Positions 10,235 through 19,672 of a DNA stretch of 64,000 nucleotides are shown piece after piece. Numbering within the stretch: the stretch's first letter is position 1; every line of letters starts with the position of its first letter. The notes under the pieces are model-generated. The model worked only from the letters and a program-made list of their open reading frames with translations, was not told the DNA's origin and searched no databases. Origin of the DNA: Amblyomma americanum (Eukaryota > Arthropoda > Arachnida > Ixodida > Ixodidae); NCBI RefSeq assembly GCF_052857255.1, contig NC_135497.1:350316799-350380798 (forward strand). The letters run 5' to 3'. Made by a program: the position numbers and the translations under genes.

Positions 10235-11188
10235 ATGAAAAAAAAAATGACTGTATCTGAGGGAGCTCCCACTCCACAGCCGTCGCTCGGAGCAAGCATG
10301 CTGGCATTAGGAAGCGTCATTCCGACGTTTACGGGAGATAAGACAGGGGTTCCAATCTGCGATTTCTTTTCCATGCTAGAAGAGATTGGGAAAATGGGGG
10401 GATGGTCCGATGCTCAAATGCTGGGAATGGCGAGGTGTAAGATGGCAGGAGCTGCTCATGATTTTGCATGGCGAGACGAAAAAGTAAAATCCACAAAATC
10501 ATTTGCGGAATTTAAGAAGCTCGCGTTTGAGCATTTTGACACTGAACCACGTCATGTGCGAGTACAGAGGTTCCGTGACGCCGGACAGATGGTAGGGGAG
10601 GACGTGCGAACGTTTGCGTCGCGGCTTCAGCGCTTAGCGCGCGATACGTTAAGCAGGGAGGAGGAAGGAGACCAGCTTAAGAAGAAATACGCGGAGGATA
10701 TACTTAAAGAGGAAATGACCGCTTTGTTCGTGGCTGGTCTGCAAGACCCCTTGCGCCGGTTCGTGCTCTCGCGCAAGCCGAGCAATTTCGACCAAGCCGT
10801 GGAGGCCGCATTGGATGAGGAACAAAATGAGGCGTTAACGACAGCCGCAGCGAGAGTACGCGTCATAGAGAGAGCGGTGCTCAACCCTGAGGTTGCTCTC
10901 TTGACAGAGCGGTTAGATCGCTTAGAACAGCTGCTATCTCAGCAGGTAGAATGCCAGGTTGAAGCGCGCGCTCAACAGCGCCCATTTGCTGGAAACCGGA
11001 GACCGCCACAAAGCTACAGGCGCGGTATGCGAGATTTTGAAGAAATCGTATGCTTCGCTTGCCAGGGTCGCGGACACATCGCCAGGTTCTGCCAAAACGT
11101 GCGCCGTGGGGAGCCACAAAGAGAAGCAGGCGAGACACGCCCTAAGCAAGCCTACAGCGGGGTTCCAGATACCGAGTCAAAAAACTAG
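10235..11188 (+). CDS. gag: Gag polyprotein of the Ty3/gypsy element (317 aa)
   Basis: Structural protein that would form the retrotransposon particle and bind its RNA. The frame is open from 10151, but the first ATG is at 10235 (MKKKMTVSEG); a second in-frame ATG lies at 10247. The central region (IPTFTGDKTG..., ...FAEFKKLAFEHF..., ...LFVAGLQDPLRR) has the helical pattern of the retrotransposon gag domain. A single CCHC zinc knuckle, CFACQGRGHIARFC (C-x2-C-x4-H-x4-C), lies at 11051-11092, near residues 273-286. A predicted coiled segment precedes it (LTERLDRLEQLLSQQ). The frame ends with TAG at 11186-11188, directly after a slippery heptamer, so most ribosomes would end here and a minority would continue into pol in the -1 frame. 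The frame is intact. Confidence 0.93.
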   Translation: MKKKMTVSEGAPTPQPSLGASMLALGSVIPTFTGDKTGVPICDFFSMLEEIGKMGGWSDAQMLGMARCKMAGAAHDFAWRDEKVKSTKSFAEFKKLAFEHFDTEPRHVRVQRFRDAGQMVGEDVRTFASRLQRLARDTLSREEEGDQLKKKYAEDILKEEMTALFVAGLQDPLRRFVLSRKPSNFDQAVEAALDEEQNEALTTAAARVRVIERAVLNPEVALLTERLDRLEQLLSQQVECQVEARAQQRPFAGNRRPPQSYRRGMRDFEEIVCFACQGRGHIARFCQNVRRGEPQREAGETRPKQAYSGVPDTESKN

Positions 11189-11222
11189 TTAGTCCTCCCC
11201 AGCCTGAGGAGCGTGGGGAGGG
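11179..11222 (+). promoter_or_regulatory. Programmed -1 frameshift signal between gag and pol
   Basis: The last gag codons read tcA AAA AAC before the TAG stop, an exact X XXY YYZ heptamer (A AAA AAC, 11179-11185) in the correct phase. After a 7-nt spacer, TCCTCCCCA (11193-11201) pairs with TGGGGAGGG (11214-11222), a 9-bp stem with one G-U pair and a 12-nt loop. Shifting back one base opens the pol frame with no stop. This is the retroviral arrangement; activity is inferred. Confidence 0.88.
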
Positions 11223-11238
11223 AGCAGTAGATGATGAG

Positions 11239-13989
11239 GTGGTGGTAGTTTGTGTGGCCGACGAGGCATGCCCTGTTGTGCGTTGCAAGTTAAATGGTTG
11301 TTGTATGGAATTGTTGATAGATACGGGGTCAAAGGTGACATTGCTTAAGGAGAGCAGTTTTAACACGCTTCGAAGGAAGGGGGACCGCGAGGTGTTGGAA
11401 GCGTCTGGTGGTATGGCAACCAAATTTGTAGGCATAACGGGGGATCCTCTTGGCATAAGTGGACTCTACCGGTTACACTTCTCTCTCGGCGGAATTGCAT
11501 TGGAGCACCCCTGCTACGTATGCCCGGACACGGTGTCTCTGCCAAACGGAGTGTCAGGTATATTAGGGCAGGATTTTTTGAGAAAAGGGAAGGTAGTAGT
11601 CTCATTCTCTGAGGAAGAGGTTAATGCGGGCGGCTCAAAAGTTCCGTTTTTGAACAGGAGAGGGGCTGAGATTCGCATTACCGATATTGACACCCGTCAA
11701 ACTGTGGGATCATTGGAGAAGGTATATTCGCGGGTTGCCGTCCGGCTGGTCGAGGAGGCGGTCGTCCTTCCTTGGTCGGAGCACATTTTGTACGCGTTTG
11801 TGCCTTCAGATGTAGAGAGCGGCGCCGTGGGAGTGCTTGAGCCGGTCGACTCTCTCAGCAATGGCCTGAAGGCAGCCGCGTGCCTCGTGACAGTTAATGA
11901 CGCCCACAGAGTGCCCCTACGGGTGGTTAACTGTAGCCAGCAGCCACTGAGCCTTCCCAAGAACAAAACATTGGCTTTCTTCACCTCTGCGATAGAGCAA
12001 CGTGAGCCCACCGATACGGTACTCGCAACTGTAGAGCATGCTAGTCCTTCGGCTGCTCCAAAGGTGTCGTTCGATCTTTCTCACGTAAAATCCAGGGAGA
12101 GGGAGGCTCTGGCTGGTTTGCTGAACGACTACTCGGAGGTATTCGCCGCGTCCAACCTGGATTTGGGCTGCTGTGGCGTTATAAAGCACAGGATAGAAAC
12201 CGGCACTTCATCGCCCGTTTACCAGCGTGCGTACAGGATTCCTTACTCCCAACGTGAGGAGATGGAGCGGCAGGTGCAGGACCTGATTGATCGCGGCATT
12301 GTCGAACACTCAAAGTCACCCTGGGGAGCACCAGCACTATTGGTGGAAAAGCCAGATGGCTCGTATCGATTGGTAGTGGACTACCGCAAACTAAATGCCG
12401 TAACTCGCATCGATCCATACCCCATCCCCAATATACAGGAGACGCTTTCTCAGCTGGGCTCTGCCAGGTACTTCACGGTAGTGGACATGGCGGCGGGATT
12501 CTGGCAGATAGCAATGGATCCGACAGATGCCGAGAAAACGGCATTCAACACGCCCTCAGGGCACTATGAATGGAAAAGAATGCCGATGGGTCTGGCCAAC
12601 AGCCCTGCTGTCTGGCAGAGAACCGCTGATGTTATCCTGGCAGGTCTTCTGGGGAGGCTGTGCTTCGTGTATATGGATGACATTATCATATACAGTGACA
12701 GTTTTGATAACCATTTGCGCGATATTGAGCAGGTTTTGGTGCGACTAAGAGCAGCGGGTCTCAAGCTGAAGCCCTCTAAGTGCCAATTCATCAAAAACGA
12801 GGTGAAATACCTCGGGCACGTTGTTTCAGCTGACGGCGTGCGACCGGACCCTGAGAAACTAAGGTGTGTCTCGGATTTTCCATCCCCGACTAGCGTCCGC
12901 CAGGTCCGGCAGTTTCTCGGCCCGATCGGTTACTACCGAAGGCACATAGGGGAGTTCGCCAAGCTCGCTAAGCCGCTCACCGCCTTAACAGCCAAAAATG
13001 TCACCTTTCGCTGGGACGAAAACGCGGAGAATGCTTTTGGGGCCCTGAAAAGGAAGCTAATGAGTGCACCGCTGTTGCGCCACCCGGATTTTTGTTTGCC
13101 CTTCGTTATGGCCACAGATGCGTCAAAGTTCGCAGTTGGTGCCGTGCTATCTCAGGTTATCGAGGGCAAAGAACATCCCGTTGCTTTTGCTAGCCGACAG
13201 CTGAGCCCCACAGAGCAAAAGTACGGAGCTACGGAAAGGGAGTGCCTCGCCGTTGTCTGGGCAGTAAAGAACTTCAGATGCTACCTTTACGGCCGCAAAT
13301 TCAAGCTAGTCACAGACTGCCATCCTCTGAAATGGGTGATGACTGTCAGGGACCCTAGCTCGCGACTCGCTAGATGGAATCTACACCTGCAGGAATACTG
13401 CTTTGAAGTTGAGCACAAGTCAGGAAAGACACATCTGAATGCTGATGCACTCAGCCGCACAGCTGCCGTGGCAGCTATAGATGAGTTTGTCCCCGTAGTC
13501 GACCCCGCCGAATTACGCACAGAGCAGTGCAAAGATCCTGACCTGAAGCGAATAATCGAAAGCTTAGAGGGCGCACCGTCTCACCCCGAACAGCTAGGTT
13601 ATTTCATTGACAAAGTCGGCACCCTGTGTCGGCGCACGAGGCCAACCAGGAAAGGGAGATTAGAGAAAACCGCTTGGGAGAGAGTTGTCATACCTCGGTC
13701 GTGGACAGAAAGGGTTCTTCGCGCGTTTCACGATGCGCCATGCGCCGGTCATTTTGGCGTAGCGAAGACACGCAGGCGTGTGGAGCGTTTGTACTTTTGG
13801 AGTGGCATGCGACAGGATGTTAGAGACTACTGTGCGAAGTGTCATTCCTGTCTCGAAAGAAAAACACCCAAGGGACGAAGACCAGCTCCAATTCAGCCGT
13901 TCTCTGAGGTTTCGGCTCCCTTCGAGCGGACAGGTATGGACATAATGGGCCCATTGCCCACGACCACTTCCGGAAACAAGTACATTTAA
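11239..13989 (+). CDS. pol: Translatable 5' part of pol (PR, RT, RNase H, integrase N-terminus)
   Basis: This is the uninterrupted segment up to the premature stop; translation would start at the frameshift (11179), not at a codon of its own. Aspartic protease would cleave Gag-Pol, RT and RNase H would copy the element RNA in the particle. The integrase zinc domain and first catalytic aspartate are included, the remainder is not. Retention of every PR, RT and RH motif implies that this product could still work in trans if expressed; that is inference. Confidence 0.85.
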   Translation: MVVVCVADEACPVVRCKLNGCCMELLIDTGSKVTLLKESSFNTLRRKGDREVLEASGGMATKFVGITGDPLGISGLYRLHFSLGGIALEHPCYVCPDTVSLPNGVSGILGQDFLRKGKVVVSFSEEEVNAGGSKVPFLNRRGAEIRITDIDTRQTVGSLEKVYSRVAVRLVEEAVVLPWSEHILYAFVPSDVESGAVGVLEPVDSLSNGLKAAACLVTVNDAHRVPLRVVNCSQQPLSLPKNKTLAFFTSAIEQREPTDTVLATVEHASPSAAPKVSFDLSHVKSREREALAGLLNDYSEVFAASNLDLGCCGVIKHRIETGTSSPVYQRAYRIPYSQREEMERQVQDLIDRGIVEHSKSPWGAPALLVEKPDGSYRLVVDYRKLNAVTRIDPYPIPNIQETLSQLGSARYFTVVDMAAGFWQIAMDPTDAEKTAFNTPSGHYEWKRMPMGLANSPAVWQRTADVILAGLLGRLCFVYMDDIIIYSDSFDNHLRDIEQVLVRLRAAGLKLKPSKCQFIKNEVKYLGHVVSADGVRPDPEKLRCVSDFPSPTSVRQVRQFLGPIGYYRRHIGEFAKLAKPLTALTAKNVTFRWDENAENAFGALKRKLMSAPLLRHPDFCLPFVMATDASKFAVGAVLSQVIEGKEHPVAFASRQLSPTEQKYGATERECLAVVWAVKNFRCYLYGRKFKLVTDCHPLKWVMTVRDPSSRLARWNLHLQEYCFEVEHKSGKTHLNADALSRTAAVAAIDEFVPVVDPAELRTEQCKDPDLKRIIESLEGAPSHPEQLGYFIDKVGTLCRRTRPTRKGRLEKTAWERVVIPRSWTERVLRAFHDAPCAGHFGVAKTRRRVERLYFWSGMRQDVRDYCAKCHSCLERKTPKGRRPAPIQPFSEVSAPFERTGMDIMGPLPTTTSGNKYI

Positions 13990-15075
13990 GTATTTGTCGA
14001 TCACCTTTCAAAATACGCGGAAGCGGTAGCACTCCCAGATCAGAAGGCAGACACGGTTGCAAGAGCATTTGTCGAACAGATCGTGCTCCGACATGGACCC
14101 CCGAGGCAACTCTTGACAGATCGGGGAACGAACTTCGTGTCGCAGCTAATGAGGAGAGTTTGCGAGCTGCTTAAGATCGCTAAGAAGCAGACAACACCGT
14201 ACCATCCGGCTTGCAACGGCGCGGTGGAGCGACTGAACCAAACCGTGGCCGGGTTCCTGTCGCATTTTGTTTCGCGCGACCACCGGGACTGGGATTTGTG
14301 GCTCCCGTATGCAATGTTTGCCTACAATTCCGCAGCACACGAGAGCACGGGCGAATCGCCATTCTTTCTTCTCTACGGCCGAGACCCGGACCAGCCTAGT
14401 GAAGTGCCAGAGGGCCCCCGTCGTGTCCCATACGCTTCACTGGACGACTATAAGGTGGAGCTAGAATCGCGCTTGCAAGTGGCGAGGGACATCGCAAAGG
14501 AGGCCTTAAAGAAAGCGGCGAAGCGCAGGAAGGAGGTGCACGATCGCAGTGCTAGAGACGCGCCGTTTAATGTGGGGGACAGCGTGTACATTGAAAACTG
14601 CCAAAGGCAGATTGGGCTAGCTCGTAAGTTCCAGACGAAGTGGAGAGGACCGTGCGAGGTTGTCGAGAAGCTTTCTCCGGTAAACTTCAGAGTCCGAGAC
14701 GTGAACCGGCGCTTGATAAGGATACACGCAAATCGCCTCAAGTCGGCACCGGTTCAGTATTCACGAAATGAGGAAAGGGAAAGCGCGGATTTTGATGGGG
14801 ACAGAAGTGAAGCGGAGCGCGCAGATAGTTCGCAAGAAACGCCCTCTCCTGCATTTGTTCGGCAGGCGCCAGAGGTGACGGCCGGAATGCCACCGGATTT
14901 ACTTCATGCATTGCTAGAAGAAGAAGCGCGCGAGGTTGCCGCGCAGATAACGCCAGGAGAGGCTCCTGCCACGAGCCCTCGCGAGTCCCAAAGCAGACAA
15001 AGGGTCACAGACTTACTTAGTATGACTCATGAAGGCCGATATCCGCTGCGAAATCGGAAAGCTAAGTCGGACTAA
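13990..15075 (+). pseudogene. 3' part of pol: integrase core and C-terminus after the stop
   Basis: Same frame as the upstream pol segment. It contains the second and third integrase catalytic residues (D at 14119, E at 14227), the GPY/F-like module and a charged, acidic C-terminal extension of about 100 residues. No start codon is needed in an intact element because this is internal to pol. It ends at 15075, 32 bp before the 3' LTR. Confidence 0.88.
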
Positions 15076-15107
15076 TGGCGTAAACAGAGCGGAGTTTTGA
15101 ACTGGTT
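15076..15107 (+). other. Segment before the 3' LTR, weak polypurine tract
   Basis: The only purine-rich run is ACAGAGCGGAG at 15084-15094. It is followed by 13 mixed bases (TTTTGAACTGGTT) before the LTR, whereas plus-strand priming normally uses a tract touching the LTR. Either the tract is atypical or has decayed. There is no room for env. Confidence 0.5.
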
Positions 15108-16782
15108 AGAATTGTGTAATGCCACAGCTCATAACATTGCTATGTGCTTATGTGTTAAGTTATCGGAGTTGGTAGTTAAACCTTTCTGTCATTAAGTAAC
15201 ACCTTCACAGGAGAGCATGCGGAGCGCATGCAGAACCTGCCCTACTTCCTTTCGTTATCTATATTTTTGTCTGTGCCATGATCGTGCTAGAAGTGGGAGC
15301 TCCTTTGTAACTGTGGTAAATCTATTTCGTCCAGTTTGGACTAGAAAGGAGAGGATTGGGTGCTGAGTTTCATGTTTATCTGTAAAAGAAGATCAGTGCT
15401 GCCCCTGGAGACGCCAGTTATGACAGCGGAGGCATATGGTGTTGTGCAGTGGTGTTGAGTGCAGCGAAAAGTGTTTTGTCGGACGCACTGTGCGGGGCGA
15501 TTCAGAAAGACAAGGGGAGCTGCGTGGACTCAAATGTTCGGAGAACATTCTTCTGGAGGGTGAGCGAGTGTGACATTCCTTGTGTGCTACGAGGATCCAC
15601 GTTCGACGGCGCGGCGTAGACGGAGACCCAGATGACAGGCATCATCAATTACCCCAGCCATGCTCTTTGAGTGACGACCAGAACAACCGGACCCGCCGCC
15701 GCCCCGGGGAAACAGGCTTTATCCTCCCCAATTTCCGGGCACATTCCAGGACAAGGGAGCTGTCAGCGGGCCAGAGCGCGCCGTACCACAGCCGACGCTA
15801 TGCGCTACCGCGAAGACAGCATTCTTTCCCTCCTTCCCCTTTCGACGTGGGCTATCGCCGGGAAGGCACCCACAGCTTCCCGCCGTGCCTCGTGAACAAA
15901 AGCGCATTCCCAGAAGGGCCGTGACGGACACCTGTCATGGCGGACAGGCAGTACTCGCCAAGAATGTGGAAAGACAGGCGCTAGTGAATTAGCTCCGAAG
16001 AGAGAGCCTGTGTATACTCTCACTTGAGAGAGAGTGGTGGCGTTTTTGTTGTTTATTTAGTTTGTATTGTTAACAGACTCTGGGTTCGAGGCTAAGCCCA
16101 ACCCAAGGGGTGGTCCCCATCTCGCATGTTATTTTGGATTGGAGAATTGATGCTTTGGGCGGGCCACTGGAAATGACCGCCCTTAGTCCTTTGTTAATCA
16201 AGTGCTTAAAAGCACATGTAAACGGATGCAGTCCAGTCTGAGCTGGGGCTCCATGCTTAGCATGTAATGTGATGCTACTTAGGCACTAACCTGCCCGGTC
16301 GATGAGTAAAGTAGTGCAAAGTTTGTTCTTTTGTAAATTCAGTTCTGCTTTTTCCAGTTTAACTCTCTGTATATGTATGTTGTAAAATTATGCTCTGCTG
16401 TCATCATCTACAAGCTCGCCTCCTGTTCATCTTCCAAGCCGAACGACACTAGAGGAAGGGTTTGTGAACCATCCTCGAAGAAACGGACGACTATTGAAAT
16501 TCTACTGCAAGCACGCTCAGGACGACATCGTTCGCCAAGAGGGCCTTCAGCGCCGAAGCCCGTCGGCGTGCAGCTTCTGCCAGCAACCGCTCGAGCCCAA
16601 CTCCGGAGCCACTCCATCGCCCCCATGAAGTCGTCGGCACGTAAGCTCGGACGCCCCAGCCTCTGATGTATAATCTTAATCATGTGTAATTATTGAATAT
16701 ACCTGTTTGTTTAAACTGAGCCATACGGTGTCTCTTTGCCTCTCCGTCCCGTGTGGACCTGCGCATTATGGGGGTCATCACA
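15108..16782 (+). repeat. 3' LTR (1675 bp)
   Basis: Same length and termini as the 5' LTR with six substitutions seen by eye. The U3 hairpin GCATGCG/CGCATGC is conserved at 15215-15231. Confidence 0.96.
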
Positions 16783-16788
16783 GTGCCA
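16783..16788. other. Target site duplication, right (GTGCCA)
   Basis: Second copy of GTGCCA, followed by TGCCGAAAAAATG, exactly as in the unoccupied site of unit 2. Confidence 0.9.
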
Positions 16789-17347
16789 TGCCGAAAAAAT
16801 GTAGTGTACAAAATTACTTCTTATCTCCCAGCAAGAATGTGTGTGAGGATTCGAAAACTGGTGTTTAAAACGCTGTGTTTAATGCAAAAAACTCTGCCCG
16901 AAATTTTACGCAGTTACAAAACGCACCCGCGGGCTTCAGGAGAGTGCACCAATATTACACGGGACGAACCACAAAGCGTTCTTAGAGTGAAGGTTCAACG
17001 CAGCTATAGTAAAAAAAAATGCGTGGTTGTTCTAAGTAGCTGCATGCCATTGTGCAGAAACTGTAAGTATGCACAGAGGATACCGTATGACTGGTAATGG
17101 TGTCCATGTTAACGCGTCATTTAAAACACTCAAAGAAACATCTTTGTTTTCCTCAATTTAATTTGAAGCCTCTTCGTTAATGCCGAAGTTTCTGATCGAT
17201 TTTGGAGATTTGTTTCGAGGTCTGGGCATAACCTTAAAGTGCCTGTCAGCGCTCTCCCGCTCCCTCATTCATACTCTCCTAGCGATTTCACGCCTTTGGT
17301 CCGGCCCTGCGGTCGTGTATTCCGTGACAACTATTCTGCGATTCAAG
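16789..17347. other. End of A1, no gene seen
   Basis: Host sequence resuming after the LTR element, matching 49125-49683. An open frame at 16753-17097 starts inside the LTR and is therefore not an old gene. The stretch ends at the A/B junction ATTCAAG|GCCAGTTG. Confidence 0.55.
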
Positions 17348-18965
17348 GCCAGTTGATAATAAAATTTATTCTGAACTAGTTTTGCTCCTAGCCCTCAGTG
17401 TTGAGTGCTTATACAGGCTTTCAACCATGGGCCATTCCTCCCCAGGCCCTGAGTTATGTCCTCAGAAAATGGGAGGCTACTCAAACTGCCACGATTGAAC
17501 TCTATCTCCTCCTATTACCCAAATCCATCGCCCTGAAGGCATCTCGCAAAAGCTATGGACAGCAACGAAAAAAATTCCGTCTCGTCGATGTTCTTTTAAT
17601 TTGTGTTCACCCCTTTTATTAAGATCAAGCAGTTTCTGCAACGAGGGTCAGCTCTGTTGAACTACGTTTTGATACGCTTGAACAGCGTCTTAATGTGTTC
17701 GTGACGCTCCCGTGAGTAGTCCCTTGAAAAGAGGTTTCCACTGACATTAACTTTGATGAGATTATGAAAAGCAAGGAAAAATGCTTCAATATTAGTAGAA
17801 ATAATCGTTGCAAGAATGCAGGAGTTAATAAGATGAAAAGCAGTTAATTACATGTGAAAAAAGAGCCTCATTTTATTTTTTCTAAGAAACCGTGACATCA
17901 AGGGAGTCATTTTTGGTCGCACAGGCTACCTTCCGCTGCATACGCGGAAAAAGGTTGGCGATAAGCGGATTACGGAAAACGTATTGCCTTTCACTGCCGT
18001 AATCTAGCCCTAGAGGTGGCGGCCTCTAGGACGTTGGTGAAAACTATATTCTGAAGAATACTACGGATGTTGGAGCTGGAAGCTAATGAATCATGCAGCG
18101 AGACACAGGACAAAGCCAGTAAGCAGGTACTAACTCGTATGTTACCCCCCAGAGAGGAGTACAGTGGGAAAACATCGGGAGGGGAGCTTTCATAAAACCA
18201 GCAATTTTCAAAAGGGCTGCATTCCAAGGACATTTCAAGTCAGCATGTTGGCAATAAGAGAGGTGTTTTTCAGAAGCATGCAAGGGTGCACTTCTCGTTC
18301 ATGATTTTTGTTTCTCATTCTAAAGGCCTTCTTTCTCTTTTCCTTCTTGCTAAACACTTTTCCACGTAGCGCCATATTGCTGGCTTGACTGCTTTTTGTA
18401 GCTGGCGCTAAAATTGATCACGCCTGCGCTTTAACTTCTGGCGCTCTATCTTCCTCCGTTCATCCCTCTGCACCTGCAGCCGGAACAATGAACAACCTAC
18501 TCACCACGGAACGGCGACGAAGACGTTTTTCTCTCCCTGCCTAGCCTCTCCTGCAGACAGCGCGCGACCCATCTAGAGTTTTCCTTCTCAAGAATAAAGT
18601 GAGTGTGTCCTTTGCGTTCGGGACTGTTTCGTTAGGAAACAAGCTTTCCGAAAGAGATGACTTACTGGTATCCGCAAGTGGTCACTTGACAACTTGCAGA
18701 ATAGTAGCACCCTCTGGAATATAGCACATGTTTTTTTCAAACGATAACCGTTGTTCACATTTCCTCATTCTTGTTCGAAAAGGAAGAAAAAGACGCTTTT
18801 TATCTGCATGAGAGGGAAGTTGTTGAAAGGACACAATGAATAGCCAAAAGTTCCAGTGAATCCAAAATTTCTACTCACTATAAGGCGCCAAGTTCTCCAG
18901 TACCAGCACTGGTCTCTAGCTTATCCGCAGTAAATACTCGATCTGTCTCCGTCTGTGTGCAGAGC

Positions 18966-19672
18966 ATGGCTGCGAACACGAGGAACAGATCGAAGCAGGT
19001 ACAATGGTGCACCGTAGTACCCTCCGGCAACTGCCCTTTAATCCTGTTTCACATGAAACGAACCGCTCGCTAATCTCACGGCCGTGGCGCATGCACCCTC
19101 TCGCGGAGGAAGCTACAGCGGCTGGAGCGGCGAGGTTCGGGCAAGCTGGAAATTTTCGCGACGGCGACGCGGCAGCACCGCATATCAACCAATGCCAGCC
19201 CAGTGTTGCCACGTGACTAGTAGAAGCCTAGTGCAAGAAAGCATTGGCATAGACGAGTGTTTGTGTCCGTATGCTTTTGTTTAAAAAAAATATATAAAGT
19301 TGTGTTGAATGCTTAAAACGCAAGATTTATATTTATTTAAATAAACGGTGGAAGTAAACGACAAAATGGTGCTACTTATATAGTATGTTTTTTTGTTTGC
19401 AGGCCACCAAAATGGGTTGCAAGCGCATATCTTTTGCCAGCAACATTGGGTTTCACAGCGGTGCAAAACCCGCAGCGGCGACTCCTTTGAAACGAAAGCT
19501 CGCGAAACGCATCGCAGCCCCGCGCCTTTGCTCGCTCTATTCGCCGAATCGCTTGCATGTGAACCGCCCTTTACACTCGATCTCGAAAGTTGGTGGTAAC
19601 CTGTGGGGCTTCAGGTTCACTGAGAATAAAGGGCGTCACTCTCTCTTCTTTTATAGGAAGAATAAAAGTTAA
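18966..19672 (+). CDS. Candidate spliced small basic protein, B1 copy (frame extended)
   Basis: Proposed gene, not recognised. A possible 5' UTR exon ends at 18598 (AATAAA|GTGAGTG, a good donor). The first coding exon 18966-18998 follows a pyrimidine-rich acceptor (CTCCGTCTGTGTGCAG) and encodes MAANTRNRSKQ, ending CAG|GTACAA. The second exon starts at 19403 after TTTTTTTGTTTGCAG and continues in phase. The product is strongly basic, with KRISF (a possible RVxF-type phosphatase-1 docking motif) and TPLKRKL (a TPxK site of cyclin-dependent kinase type). In B1 an extra C in CTTGCATG shifts the frame, lengthening the product to 100 aa with a stop at 19672, while other copies stop after NRLM. Function unknown; the splice pattern is the main support. 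Confidence 0.33.

Larger units (their letters stand above)
11179..15075 (+). pseudogene. pol: Pol polyprotein (PR-RT-RNase H-IN), broken by one stop in integrase
   Basis: The pol frame is entered by -1 frameshift and stays in one frame to TAA at 15075, except for an in-frame TAA at 13987-13989. Protease: LLIDTGSKVTLL with DTG at 11320-11328 and the second motif ILGQDFL at about 11560. Reverse transcriptase: YRLVVDYRKLN, FTVVDMAAGFWQI and the YMDD catalytic box at 12670-12681. RNase H: TDASKFAVGAVL with D at 13117, then the E and D of the ATERE and VTDCHPL motifs. Integrase: an H-x6-H-x26-C-x2-C zinc site (13729-13842), first catalytic D at 13939, second D at 14119 and E at 14227, giving an exact D-x35-E. 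A GPY/F-like module (KWRGPCEVV) is near 14640, and the tail ends with YPLRNR. The stop lies 16 codons after the first catalytic D, so this copy would make PR, RT and RNase H but a truncated integrase. All other catalytic residues are present. Confidence 0.93.
8417..16782 (+). mobile_element. Ty3/gypsy LTR retrotransposon, 8366 bp, nearly intact
   Basis: Complete element in sense orientation: 5' LTR 8417-10091, primer binding site 10093-10108, gag, a -1 frameshift signal, pol in the order PR-RT-RNase H-IN, and 3' LTR 15108-16782. The PR-RT-RH-IN order and YMDD box identify Ty3/gypsy (Metaviridae-like). No env frame exists between pol and the 3' LTR. The LTRs have equal length (1675 bp) and differ at only six positions by eye, so the insertion is young. 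The empty site in unit 2 shows that it inserted after units 1 and 2 separated, or was lost cleanly from unit 2, which is much less likely. One stop in the integrase core makes this copy probably non-autonomous. Confidence 0.96.

Noticed and set aside
14083..15075. Separate gene starting at 14083
   Set aside because: It is the same frame as upstream pol and encodes the integrase core and tail. The apparent start is only the first start-like codon after the premature stop.
15076..15107. Envelope gene of an errantivirus-type element
   Set aside because: Only 32 bp separate pol from the 3' LTR.
16753..17097. 114-codon frame after the LTR element
   Set aside because: It starts within the 3' LTR and crosses into host DNA, so it arose with the insertion.
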